Source of the DNA: Klebsiella electrica | GTDB taxonomy: Bacteria > Pseudomonadota > Gammaproteobacteria > Enterobacterales > Enterobacteriaceae | Direction: 5' to 3' | Length of the DNA: 64,000 bases | NCBI RefSeq assembly: GCF_006711645.1 | Contig: NZ_CP041247.1 | Coordinates: 3,968,001-4,032,000 of the forward strand | Shown here: positions 18,150 to 26,903 of the stretch, one piece after another | Layout: every line of letters begins with the position of its first letter | Position numbering within the stretch: position 1 is the stretch's first letter | The notes under the pieces: generated by a model | Database searches by the model: none | The model's input: the letters and a program-made list of their open reading frames with translations, nothing else | What the model was told of the DNA's origin: nothing | Position numbers and translations under genes: made by a program

Positions 18150-19181
18150 GTGACCCAATCACATTCACAGCGCGTAACACGTTCCGATGTCGCAAAGGAG
18201 GCGGGAACATCTGTCGCGGTCGTGAGTTACGTTATTAATAACGGTCCACGCCCCGTTGCTGAAACGACCCGACAGCGCGTGCTGCAGGCGATTAAGAAAA
18301 CCGGTTACCGGCCCAATGGTATCGCCCGCGCGCTGGCCTCGGGGAGCACGCAGACATACGGGCTTGTGGCCCCGGATATCTCAAACCCGTTTATTGCCTC
18401 CATGGCGCACGCCCTGCAGCGCGAAGCGTTTGCTGACGGTAAGGTGCTCCTGCTGGGGGATGCGGGAGATAACAGCGGACGAGAGCGTGAACTGATCAAC
18501 AACATGCTCAATCGCCAGGTCGACGGCCTGATTTATACCAGCGTTGACCGGCACCCGTATATTGAGTTGATTGCAGAGAGCGGCACGCCCTGCGTGATGT
18601 TGGATCGCGTCGATGCCGGATTAAACGTCAGCGTTATTCAGGTGGATGAACAGCTGGCGGCCTGGCAGGTGACGAAACATCTTATCGAGCACGGCTACCG
18701 CGATATCGGCATCATCTGTGGTCCGCGTGAAATGCTCAACACCCAGGATCGTATTCGGGGATGGCAGTTAGCGCTGGAAGAAGCGTCGCTTGCAGTCACC
18801 CCTGGCTGGATTTTTTCGACCAATTACACGCGGGCAGGAGGCTATGAGGCGACAAAACGTATGCTGCAGGGTAAGCCGCCGCGCGCGCTGTTTGCCACCA
18901 ATGAACAGCAGGCGCTGGGCTGCTTACGCGCATTGGCAGAGCACGGGCTGCGTGTGCCCCAGGATGTGGCGCTGGTCTGCTTTAACGCTACACAAGAATC
19001 GGCTTACAACGTCCCTTCCTTAACGGCCGTCCGCCAGCCCGTCGACAAAATGGCCCAGGCGGCGATCGACATGCTGAAAAACTGGGACGGCAAGGTTCGC
19101 CGCGTTGAATTTGAGTTTTATTTACGAGTGGGAGAGTCGTGTGGCTGCCAGGGACATGAAGTACAACCTGAGACAAGATGA
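18150..19181 (+). CDS. LacI-family transcriptional regulator of the MFS/nucleoside hydrolase cassette
   Basis: This 343-aa repressor-type protein has an N-terminal HTH (VTRSDVAKEAGTSVAVVSYV), a hinge (PNGIARALASGSTQT) and a periplasmic-binding-protein-like effector domain (GLVAPDISNPF, VDGLIYTSV, DRIRGWQLALEE, ALFATNEQQALGCLRAL). It starts at GTG 18150. It is co-oriented with the transporter upstream and hydrolase downstream, overlapping neither start. The likely effector is a nucleoside or its breakdown product and the likely target is the duplicated 14-bp palindrome at 16538 and 16580; both are inferred from neighbourhood. Confidence 0.88.
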   Translation: MTQSHSQRVTRSDVAKEAGTSVAVVSYVINNGPRPVAETTRQRVLQAIKKTGYRPNGIARALASGSTQTYGLVAPDISNPFIASMAHALQREAFADGKVLLLGDAGDNSGRERELINNMLNRQVDGLIYTSVDRHPYIELIAESGTPCVMLDRVDAGLNVSVIQVDEQLAAWQVTKHLIEHGYRDIGIICGPREMLNTQDRIRGWQLALEEASLAVTPGWIFSTNYTRAGGYEATKRMLQGKPPRALFATNEQQALGCLRALAEHGLRVPQDVALVCFNATQESAYNVPSLTAVRQPVDKMAQAAIDMLKNWDGKVRRVEFEFYLRVGESCGCQGHEVQPETR

Positions 19182-19191
19182 AAATGAATCC

Positions 19192-20175
19192 ATGCGCGTG
19201 ATTATCGACTGCGACCCGGGGAACGGCGTTCCGGGCGCCAATATCGATGACGGCCTGGCGCTGGCGCTGGCGATTGCCACCCCGCAAATCACCCTGGAAA
19301 TGATCACCACCGTGGCAGGCAATACGCCGGTAGAAACCGGCTATGCCGTCGCCAAAGCCCTCGTCCGTCAGTTGGATATCCCCGTTCCGGTCTACCGCGG
19401 CGCTGCCCGCGCCCTAAGAGAAGACCCGCAGCCCTGGCGCGAAAAACTCGATCGTGGCGTCGATCGCGCTGGCTTACGTCAGCTATGGTCGGACGTCCCT
19501 GTGCCGCCAACGTGTCAGGCCGCGCAGCCTTTGGCACCGCAGGCCATCGGTGAGCTGATCTGCAACCATCCCGGCGAGATAACGCTGATTGCCACCGGGC
19601 CACTCACCAACGTGGCGATAGCGCTGCAACTCTATCCCGAAATCGTTCATACGGTTAAAAACATCGTGATCATGGGCGGGGTGTTCAACGTTGCCGGCTA
19701 TATCAAAGACACCAATTTTGGTTTGGATCCTGAAGCGGCACACGCCGTACTCACCAGCGGCGCGCCTGTCACGCTGGTGCCGATGGATGTCACCACGAAA
19801 ACGCAAATGCTTCATCGCGATCTGGATCGTCTGACTTCGGTAAAAAACGGGCTTAGCCGTTACCTGGCCCAGACTGTTCGCCCGTGGATCGCCTACTCGA
19901 TTCAGACCCGCAACCTGCCCGGATGCTGGATCCATGATGTTGTAACCGTTGCCTGGTTGCTCGATCCGACGATGGCGACGACGACAGAAGATTACCTCGA
20001 CGTCTCTCTGGAAGGCATCACTCGCGGTATGACCTGCCGCTACGGCCGCGACGGCCTGCGCCTGGACGTGGGTATTCCCGAGCCGCAAGGCGCGAGAGTA
20101 CGCATCCTCGAAAGTATCGATAACACCCATCTTCTGGCGCTGCTCGAACACTATATTCACCGTTACCGCGCCTAG
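19192..20175 (+). CDS. Nucleoside hydrolase (IUNH family)
   Basis: This is a 327-aa inosine-uridine-type N-ribohydrolase, which splits ribonucleosides to base and ribose using a Ca-bound aspartate cluster. The N-terminal motif reads DCDPGNGVPGANIDDGLAL, that is, the usual DPGxDD with a short insertion between DPG and DD. The internal segments TGPLTNVAIAL, NIVIMGGV and NFGLDPEAAHAV are also typical. I placed the start at ATG 19192, where family sequence begins (MRVIIDCDPG), although the ribosome binding site is weak; the frame is open from 19105, within the regulator gene. No signal peptide is seen. Base preference cannot be told. Confidence 0.85.
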   Translation: MRVIIDCDPGNGVPGANIDDGLALALAIATPQITLEMITTVAGNTPVETGYAVAKALVRQLDIPVPVYRGAARALREDPQPWREKLDRGVDRAGLRQLWSDVPVPPTCQAAQPLAPQAIGELICNHPGEITLIATGPLTNVAIALQLYPEIVHTVKNIVIMGGVFNVAGYIKDTNFGLDPEAAHAVLTSGAPVTLVPMDVTTKTQMLHRDLDRLTSVKNGLSRYLAQTVRPWIAYSIQTRNLPGCWIHDVVTVAWLLDPTMATTTEDYLDVSLEGITRGMTCRYGRDGLRLDVGIPEPQGARVRILESIDNTHLLALLEHYIHRYRA

Positions 20176-20235
20176 CATTCCGGCACTGGCAAGAGAAATA
20201 CCATGCCTTCGCGGGCAGGGTTTGGCGGAGGAAAA

Positions 20236-20852
20236 ATGAATACGTTGGCGGTCATCTTATCTGGCGAGGGAGAATCTGTTTTCATTACGCTATGCAAAAT
20301 TGGCGTGGCTTTTATTCTCGGCGGAATCATCGGTCTGGAGATAGAATCAAAAGGTAAACCGGTTGGTTTTAAAACCTGCGTGATTATTTCCGTAGCCAGC
20401 TGCGCCCTGACGATTGTCTCGATCAGTCAGCGGAGTATTACGCTGAGATCTTCGCCAATATCCGCAGCGATCCAATGCGCCTGGCGGCACAGATCATCAG
20501 CGGCGCCGGTTTTTATCTGCATGCTCTTCTCGCCACCGGATTATTTCTGCTGGCAATCAAGCTCAGCTATTGCGTTATTTTTTTACAAACTAAAAATCAG
20601 TCACCCGGTAAAGTAAAAATCCGCATTATTCTTGATGAAACATCCGGCTTAGAAACGTTAATAGCGAGTATTACGCAGCAAAAAAATATTATCGAAACCA
20701 TCACCATTCATGATTTAAAAAAGGAAAACAGGGCTCAACCTCAAGATGGTGGTGAGAAAAAAATGACTTTACCCGAACGGTACCGCAGCCTTCCCTCTCT
20801 GGAACATGTCTGCGCGATTGCGCTGGAACACGAAAAACGCCGTCGCCAATAA
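20236..20852 (+). pseudogene. MgtC/SapB-family gene, frameshifted and internally deleted
   Basis: A good ribosome binding site (GGAGG) and ATG 20236 begin MNTLAVILSGEGESVF, then ILGGIIGLEIESKGKPVGFKTC, the first half of a MgtC/SapB membrane protein. At about 20424 the frame breaks: continuing one frame over gives AEYYAEIFANIRSDPMRLAAQIISGAGF, exactly where the family continues, so one base has been lost. The next residues, YLHALLATGLFLLAI, correspond to a later helix; about 30-40 residues including the GAGxI..GLTTAA loop are missing at about 20502-20516. The cytoplasmic tail runs on to a stop at 20852. Two independent lesions argue for a dead gene rather than a sequencing slip. Confidence 0.8.
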
Positions 20853-20857
20853 ACACC

Positions 20858-20888
20858 TTGACCTTCCCCTTGCTGGAAGGTTTAACCT
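20858..20888 (+). promoter_or_regulatory. CueR-controlled copA promoter
   Basis: A -35 TTGACC (20858-20863) and -10 TAACCT (20883-20888) are separated by a 19-bp spacer, the over-long spacing typical of MerR-type promoters. The spacer contains the dyad ACCTTCC ... GGAAGGT (20861-20881), nearly identical to the CueR site of E. coli copA. CueR with Cu(I) or Ag(I) would twist the spacer and activate. The ATG of copA is 40 bases downstream. Confidence 0.9.
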
Positions 20889-20927
20889 TTATCACAGTCA
20901 GTCATCCCTGTCATAAAGGAGTGTGTT

Positions 20928-23429
20928 ATGTCTCAAACTATCGACCTGGCCCTGGACGGTTTGTCCTGCGGTCACTGCGTCAAACGCGTGAAAGAAAGTC
21001 TCGAACAGCGCCCGGACGTTGAGCTGGCGGAAGTCACCGTCACCGAAGCACACGTCACCGGTAGCGCCAGTGCCGAAGCGCTTATCGACACGATCAAACA
21101 GGCCGGTTACGGCGCAGAGTTAAGCCACCCAAAGGCTAAACCGCTGGCGGAGTCATCAATCCCGTCGGAAGCACTGACAGCGGTCTCTTCTGAGCTTCCG
21201 GCAGCGACGGCTGATGATGAAAGCCAACAGCTGCTGTTAAGCGGCATGAGCTGCGCCAGCTGTGTTTCCCGGGTACAAAATGCGCTGCAAAGCGTACCGG
21301 GCGTCACGCAGGCACGGGTAAACCTCGCGGAACGCACTGCGCTGGTTATGGGCAGCGCGTCCGCCGCAGAATTAGTCCAGGCGGTGGAGAAGGCAGGCTA
21401 CGGCGCGGAAGCGATCGAAGATGACCAGCTTCGCCGCGAACGCCAGCAGGAAACCGCTATCGCCACCATGAAACGATTCCGCTGGCAGGCGATCGTTGCG
21501 CTGCTGGTGGGGGTGCCGGTCATGGTCTGGGGCATGATCGGTGACAATATGATGGTCAGCGATGATAACCGTTCCCTGTGGCTGGCTATCGGGCTTGCTA
21601 CCCTCGCGGTGATGGTCTTCGCCGGCGGCCATTTCTATCGCAGCGCATGGAAAAGCCTGAAAAACGGTACCGCCACCATGGATACGCTGGTGGCGCTGGG
21701 AACCGGCGTAGCATGGCTCTATTCCATGAGCGTCAACCTGTGGCCGCAGTGGTTCCCGATGGAGGCTCGCCATCTCTACTATGAAGCCAGCGCGATGATT
21801 ATCGGTTTAATTAACCTCGGTCATATGCTGGAAGCCCGCGCCCGTCAGCGCTCCTCAAAAGCGCTGGAAAAACTGCTCGACCTGACGCCGCCGTCGGCGC
21901 GGGTTGTCAGCGAAGAGGGTGAGAAAAGCGTGCCGCTGGCCGAGGTTCAGCCGGGGATGACCCTGCGCCTGACGACCGGCGACCGGGTTCCGGTGGACGG
22001 CGTGATAAGCCAGGGCGAAGCCTGGCTGGATGAGGCGATGCTGACCGGCGAACCCATTCCGCAACAAAAAGCGGATGGCGACACGCTGCATGCCGGCACC
22101 GTGGTCCAGGACGGCAGCGTTCTGTTCACCGCCAGCGCCGTCGGCAGCCAGACGACATTGGCCCGCATCATTCGCATGGTGCGTCAGGCACAAAGCAGCA
22201 AACCGGAAATCGGCCAGCTGGCGGATAAAATCTCCGCCGTGTTCGTGCCGGCCGTGGTGGCTATCGCCCTGTTCAGTGCGGCAATCTGGTACTTCTTCGG
22301 ACCGGCGCCGCAAATTGTCTATACCCTGGTGATCGCCACCACGGTGCTGATTATCGCCTGTCCTTGTGCGCTGGGTCTGGCGACGCCAATGTCGATTATC
22401 TCCGGCGTGGGCCGCGCGGCGGAATATGGCGTACTGGTTCGCGATGCCGATGCGCTCCAGCGCGCCAGCCAGCTCGATACCCTTGTTTTTGATAAAACGG
22501 GTACCCTGACCGAAGGTAAACCGCAGGTTGTGGCGATAAAAACCTTTGCCGATGTTGATGAGCCTACGGCGTTACGTCTCGCGGCGGCGCTGGAGCAAGG
22601 CTCCAGCCATCCGCTGGCGCGGGCGATCCTCGAAAAAGCTGCCGATAGCCTGCTGCCGGTAGTCGATAACTTCCGTACCCTGCGCGGACTCGGCGTCAGC
22701 GGCGAGGCCGAAGGCCATGCCCTGCTGCTCGGCAACCAGGCGCTGCTCAACGAGCAAAAGATTGCCACCGCCGCCGTAGAAAGCGAGATAGCCGCCCAGG
22801 CATCGCAAGGGACAACGCCAGTGCTACTGGCGATCGATGGCCAGGTCGCCGCCCTGTTCGCTATTCGCGACCCGCTGCGCGACGATAGCGTCGCTGCGCT
22901 GGCTCGTCTGCACCGCCAGGGCTATCGTCTGGTGATGTTGACCGGAGATAACCCGACGACCGCTAACGCGATTGCCAAAGAGGCAGGCATCGACGACGTG
23001 ATTGCCGGCGTGCTGCCGGACGGCAAAGCTGACGCTATCAAGCGCCTGCAAAGCCAGGGGCATCAGGTGGCGATGGTCGGTGACGGCATCAACGACGCGC
23101 CGGCGCTGGCCCAGGCCGACGTCGGGATTGCGATGGGCGGCGGGAGCGATGTGGCGATTGAGACGGCGGCCATCACCCTGATGCGCCATAGCCTGAACGG
23201 CGTGGCGGATGCGCTGGCGATTTCAAAAGCCACGCTGCGCAACATGAAGCAGAACCTGCTGGGGGCCTTTGTGTACAACTCGCTGGGGATCCCCATCGCC
23301 GCCGGGATCTTATGGCCGCTGACCGGAACTCTGCTTAACCCGGTGGTAGCCGGTGCCGCCATGGCGCTCTCTTCCATTACCGTGGTCAGCAACGCAAACC
23401 GGCTGCTGCGCTTTAAGCCGAAGGACTAG
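20928..23429 (+). CDS. copA: CopA, Cu(I)-exporting P1B-type ATPase
   Basis: The 833-aa P-type ATPase pumps Cu(I) from cytoplasm to periplasm. It has two N-terminal heavy-metal domains with metal sites Cys14-x-x-Cys17 (CGHC) and Cys109-x-x-Cys112 (CASC), the transmembrane CPC motif at 478-480, the phosphorylation motif DKTGT at 522-526, actuator TGE (373-375 region) and the hinge [10 protein letters not shown]. Length matches E. coli CopA (834 aa). It begins after AAGGAG and is driven by the CueR promoter at 20858. In E. coli a programmed frameshift in copA makes a short chaperone; I did not verify that signal here. Confidence 0.97.
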   Translation: MSQTIDLALDGLSCGHCVKRVKESLEQRPDVELAEVTVTEAHVTGSASAEALIDTIKQAGYGAELSHPKAKPLAESSIPSEALTAVSSELPAATADDESQQLLLSGMSCASCVSRVQNALQSVPGVTQARVNLAERTALVMGSASAAELVQAVEKAGYGAEAIEDDQLRRERQQETAIATMKRFRWQAIVALLVGVPVMVWGMIGDNMMVSDDNRSLWLAIGLATLAVMVFAGGHFYRSAWKSLKNGTATMDTLVALGTGVAWLYSMSVNLWPQWFPMEARHLYYEASAMIIGLINLGHMLEARARQRSSKALEKLLDLTPPSARVVSEEGEKSVPLAEVQPGMTLRLTTGDRVPVDGVISQGEAWLDEAMLTGEPIPQQKADGDTLHAGTVVQDGSVLFTASAVGSQTTLARIIRMVRQAQSSKPEIGQLADKISAVFVPAVVAIALFSAAIWYFFGPAPQIVYTLVIATTVLIIACPCALGLATPMSIISGVGRAAEYGVLVRDADALQRASQLDTLVFDKTGTLTEGKPQVVAIKTFADVDEPTALRLAAALEQGSSHPLARAILEKAADSLLPVVDNFRTLRGLGVSGEAEGHALLLGNQALLNEQKIATAAVESEIAAQASQGTTPVLLAIDGQVAALFAIRDPLRDDSVAALARLHRQGYRLVMLTGDNPTTANAIAKEAGIDDVIAGVLPDGKADAIKRLQSQGHQVAMVGDGINDAPALAQADVGIAMGGGSDVAIETAAITLMRHSLNGVADALAISKATLRNMKQNLLGAFVYNSLGIPIAAGILWPLTGTLLNPVVAGAAMALSSITVVSNANRLLRFKPKD

Positions 23430-23480
23430 ATGTTATGACCCATACGCGCTAGCATGAAGGCTTCACACTACGGAGCGCGT

Positions 23481-24275
23481 ATGGGCCTGTTAAACCGAAT
23501 AAAAATGCTGTGGCGTGCCGCCGTCGGCGCGTCTTATTCCTGGCCCGCACTGGATATTACCCTTCCCGGAGAGCGCTATTTGCATCTGGTCGGCAGTATT
23601 CATATGGGCACCCGCGATATGTCCCCTCCCCCCGCCAGGCTGCTGAAAAAAATTCGTCAGGCCGACGCCCTTATCGTTGAGGCGGATATTACCGGAAACG
23701 AAACGCCCTTTGCTGGCCTCCCCGCCTGCCCGCCGCTGGCTGAACGTTTAAGTCCACAACAGCTCGTCGAACTGGAAAGCCGGGCTGCGGAACTTGGCTT
23801 GTCGACGGCGCCGTTTGACAGCCAGCCGCTCTGGCAGGTCGCCATGGTGTTGCAGGCAACCCAGGCGCAGAAGCTGGGGCTGCGTGCGGATTACGGTATT
23901 GACTACCAGCTGCTGATGGCGGCGCGTGAGAGTCACGTGCGGGTCATGGAGCTTGAAGGAACCGACAGCCAGATAGCGCTGCTGCGCGACCTTCCGGATG
24001 GCGGACTGGCGCTGCTGGCGGATACGTTGACCCACTGGCGCACGAATGCCCGACTTTTGCAGGTGATGATCGGCTGGTGGCTGGAGCAGCCGCCCGCTAA
24101 AGGCGTCACCACGCTGCCGACAACCTTTAGCCAGTCGCTGTACGATGTGCTCATGCACCAGCGTAACCAGGCGTGGCGCGAGACGCTGCTGGCGCTGCCG
24201 CCGGGGCGCTATGTTGTCGCCGTCGGCGCGCTGCATTTATACGGTGAAGGGAATCTGCCTGATATGCTGACGTAA
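23481..24275 (+). CDS. ybaP: YbaP, TraB/GumN (TIKI)-family protein
   Basis: The 264-aa protein closely resembles E. coli YbaP. Family motifs are GSIHMG at 38-43 and, near the C-terminus, VAVGALHLYGEGN, the paired conserved His/Gly motifs of TIKI-type metalloprotease-like proteins. ATG 23481 was chosen over the upstream ATG 23454 because it matches the E. coli N-terminus (short residues before LLNRIK) and has GGAG in front. Biochemical function in enterobacteria is not settled. Its stop codon overlaps the terminator tract of ChiX, encoded on the opposite strand. Confidence 0.9.
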   Translation: MGLLNRIKMLWRAAVGASYSWPALDITLPGERYLHLVGSIHMGTRDMSPPPARLLKKIRQADALIVEADITGNETPFAGLPACPPLAERLSPQQLVELESRAAELGLSTAPFDSQPLWQVAMVLQATQAQKLGLRADYGIDYQLLMAARESHVRVMELEGTDSQIALLRDLPDGGLALLADTLTHWRTNARLLQVMIGWWLEQPPAKGVTTLPTTFSQSLYDVLMHQRNQAWRETLLALPPGRYVVAVGALHLYGEGNLPDMLT

Positions 24276-24355
24276 AAAAATGGCCAATATTTCTATTGGC
24301 CCGTCAAAGAGGAATTTCATCATTATTATTATCCCGGAATTGACATTCCGGCTCG
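24274..24355 (-). ncRNA. chiX: ChiX (SroB/RybC) Hfq-binding small RNA
   Basis: Read on the minus strand, the gap between ybaP and ybaK contains the ChiX core: GAAATTCCTCTTTGACGGGC (pairing region for chitoporin and dpiBA mRNAs), then the terminator hairpin GGCCAAT/ATTGGCC (24282-24301) and a run of seven U (24274-24280). The Hfq-type ATAATAATA element precedes the core. Location between ybaP and ybaK is the same as in E. coli. The 5' hairpin here is CCGGAAT/ATTCCGG (24334-24351), different from E. coli. The 5' end is estimated; TTGGCA and GACAAT 18 bp apart upstream may be its promoter. Confidence 0.93.
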
Positions 24356-24452
24356 TTCGATTGTCGCTCAAAGCGACCATCACTGCCAATACTATTGCGC
24401 AAGATAGTACTATTTTTTACACATTCAACAGGCGTATGCTGACAGCACATGA

Positions 24453-24956
<504 letters not shown>

Positions 24957-25087
24957 TCACGCTTCAGCGTAGACAGACCGGGATAATCCCGAAGGCGGCG
25001 CGTGGCGTCTGACCAGACGACGGATCCCCCCGATCGTGGCAAATCCGTAGCTCGCTCAGCGCCGCGCCGCCGGGAAATCCTCGCGCG

Positions 25088-26740
25088 TTACTGCCAGCTC
25101 ACCTCGCCTTTCGGCTCATAGGCGGCCGCATCCAGCGGTGAGTTTTTCTGGATATACTCTTTCAGCACTTCGGCATCGATAAAACCGGTATTCACATAAC
25201 CCGGCTTATTGTCGATATGCGGATAGCCGTCGCCGCCGGTACCGTTAAAACTCAGCGTCGCCATCCGGTAAGTCTTCGTCGGATCGACCGGTTCGCCTTT
25301 GATTTTCAAATCATTCAGCTTGCCGTCTTTCGCCACGAAACTGACGTTGGCGAACTGCGGATAGGCGCCGGAGTCTGGTTTCATCTGCGCCACGGCGGTC
25401 AGATATTCCGTCACTTCCTTGCCGCTCATATCGACATACACCAGCACGTTGCCGAACGGCTGCACCTTCATGACATCTTTATAGGTAATGTCCCCGGCTT
25501 CGATGGAGTCGCGAATACCGCCGCCGCTCATCACGGCAAAATCGGCATTGCTACGCGCCATTTGCGCCGCCAGCAGCAAACGTCCCATATTAGTCTGCAC
25601 GAAACGCACCTTGCTGCGATCGCCTTCAAGATGCCCGTTCACGCTGCCCACTTTGACCTGAAGCTGGGCTTTGCCTTTATTCTGGAATGGCGTCAGCAGC
25701 GACATCATCTGCGGGTTTTCCGGTATTTGCGGCGTATAGAGCACCCGCTCGCTCTGGCCGTTATCATAGGTCACTTTCTTCTTCAGGTTGACCGGGATCA
25801 GCTGATAGTGCACCAGCTTCATCTCGCCGTTGCGGAACTCAAAATCGGCGCGTCCGACATATTTCCCCCACTCATGCGCCTGCACGATCCAGATCCCGTT
25901 CTGTCTGTCCGGCGCGCACGGCGTGCCCGGCACATAATCGACCTGTTTTTTATTCTCAGAAGCCATACAGACCGGGTCCTGCGAATGGCCGCCGACGATC
26001 ATCGCCAGCGCTCCTGCCGGCAGGCTGCGCGCCATTTCAACATCGCCCGGGGCATTAGAACCATGATTTCCATTGTCATAATGGCCCATGTGAGTGGTTG
26101 CCAGAATCACATCCGGTTTTTCATTTTGCTGCAGTTCCTGGATAACCAGTTTGGCCTCGTCCGCCGGTTTGCGGAATTCGATGTCGGTGAAATACTCCGG
26201 GTTGCCTATCTTCGCCGTGTCATCGGTGGTCAGGCCAATGACCGCGATTTTTAACCCGCCGCGTTTGAACAGCGCCCAGGGTTTAAACAGACGCTCACCG
26301 GTACTTTTTTGGTAAATATTGGCGGAGAGGAACGGAAACTTTGACCACTTTTCCTGCTGGCGTAACACGCTGAGCGGGTTATCAAACTCGTGGTTACCTA
26401 CCGCCATCGCATCATAACCAATCAGGTTCATGCCGCGAAAATCTGGCTCCGCATCCTGTAAATCGGACTCCGGTACGCCGGTATTAATATCGCCGCCGGA
26501 TAACAGCAGAACGCTGCCGCCCTCAGCGGCGACCTCTTTGCGAATCCCGTCGACCAACGTCTTTTGCGCCGCCAGCCCATATTCGCCGTAATCATTACGC
26601 CAGAAATGCCCGTGGTGATCGTTGGTATGCAGAATAGTGATTTTATAGGTTTTATCCTGCTCATAAGCCCGTGCAGATAAGCTTCCCAGAGACAGTGCGG
26701 TAAATAGCCCCAGTGCCACCGCCCGTTTTAAAAAATGCAT
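25088..26740 (-). CDS. ushA: UshA, periplasmic UDP-sugar hydrolase / 5'-nucleotidase
   Basis: The 550-aa enzyme hydrolyses UDP-glucose and nucleotides in the periplasm, allowing nucleoside salvage. A signal peptide ends at about residue 25 (SARA before YEQDK). Two-metal calcineurin-like motifs are HTNDHHGH (38-45), GGDINTG, GNHEFDN, THMGHYDNG and GGHSQDP; the C-terminal substrate-binding domain contains SGGGIRDSIEAGD and FNGTGGDGYP. It matches E. coli UshA end to end. Its promoter shares a 163-bp divergent region with fsr. Confidence 0.97.
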   Translation of the reverse strand: MHFLKRAVALGLFTALSLGSLSARAYEQDKTYKITILHTNDHHGHFWRNDYGEYGLAAQKTLVDGIRKEVAAEGGSVLLLSGGDINTGVPESDLQDAEPDFRGMNLIGYDAMAVGNHEFDNPLSVLRQQEKWSKFPFLSANIYQKSTGERLFKPWALFKRGGLKIAVIGLTTDDTAKIGNPEYFTDIEFRKPADEAKLVIQELQQNEKPDVILATTHMGHYDNGNHGSNAPGDVEMARSLPAGALAMIVGGHSQDPVCMASENKKQVDYVPGTPCAPDRQNGIWIVQAHEWGKYVGRADFEFRNGEMKLVHYQLIPVNLKKKVTYDNGQSERVLYTPQIPENPQMMSLLTPFQNKGKAQLQVKVGSVNGHLEGDRSKVRFVQTNMGRLLLAAQMARSNADFAVMSGGGIRDSIEAGDITYKDVMKVQPFGNVLVYVDMSGKEVTEYLTAVAQMKPDSGAYPQFANVSFVAKDGKLNDLKIKGEPVDPTKTYRMATLSFNGTGGDGYPHIDNKPGYVNTGFIDAEVLKEYIQKNSPLDAAAYEPKGEVSWQ

Positions 26741-26903
26741 CTTTCTCTCCCTGACTTAATAAACAAGTGCCGAAAGTATAGCGAGTTACGTCGCCAGGCA
26801 AATATGTTTTGCGCATTGAGTCTTCCTTCACACCTCAGGGACAGGTATGTTAGGCAGATAATAATTTCATCTGCATCCACAATGACGCTCTTAAAGTGAA
26901 CCT

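Noticed and set aside
24984..25020. Small palindromes (CGGGATAATCCCG and CGTCTG/CAGACG) between ybaK and ushA
   Set aside because: Short, without T-runs and not matching a known repeat family; not enough to call a terminator.
25217..26254. 345-codon plus-strand frame opposite ushA
   Set aside because: Shadow frame; His/Arg/Ile-rich and unrelated to any family I know.
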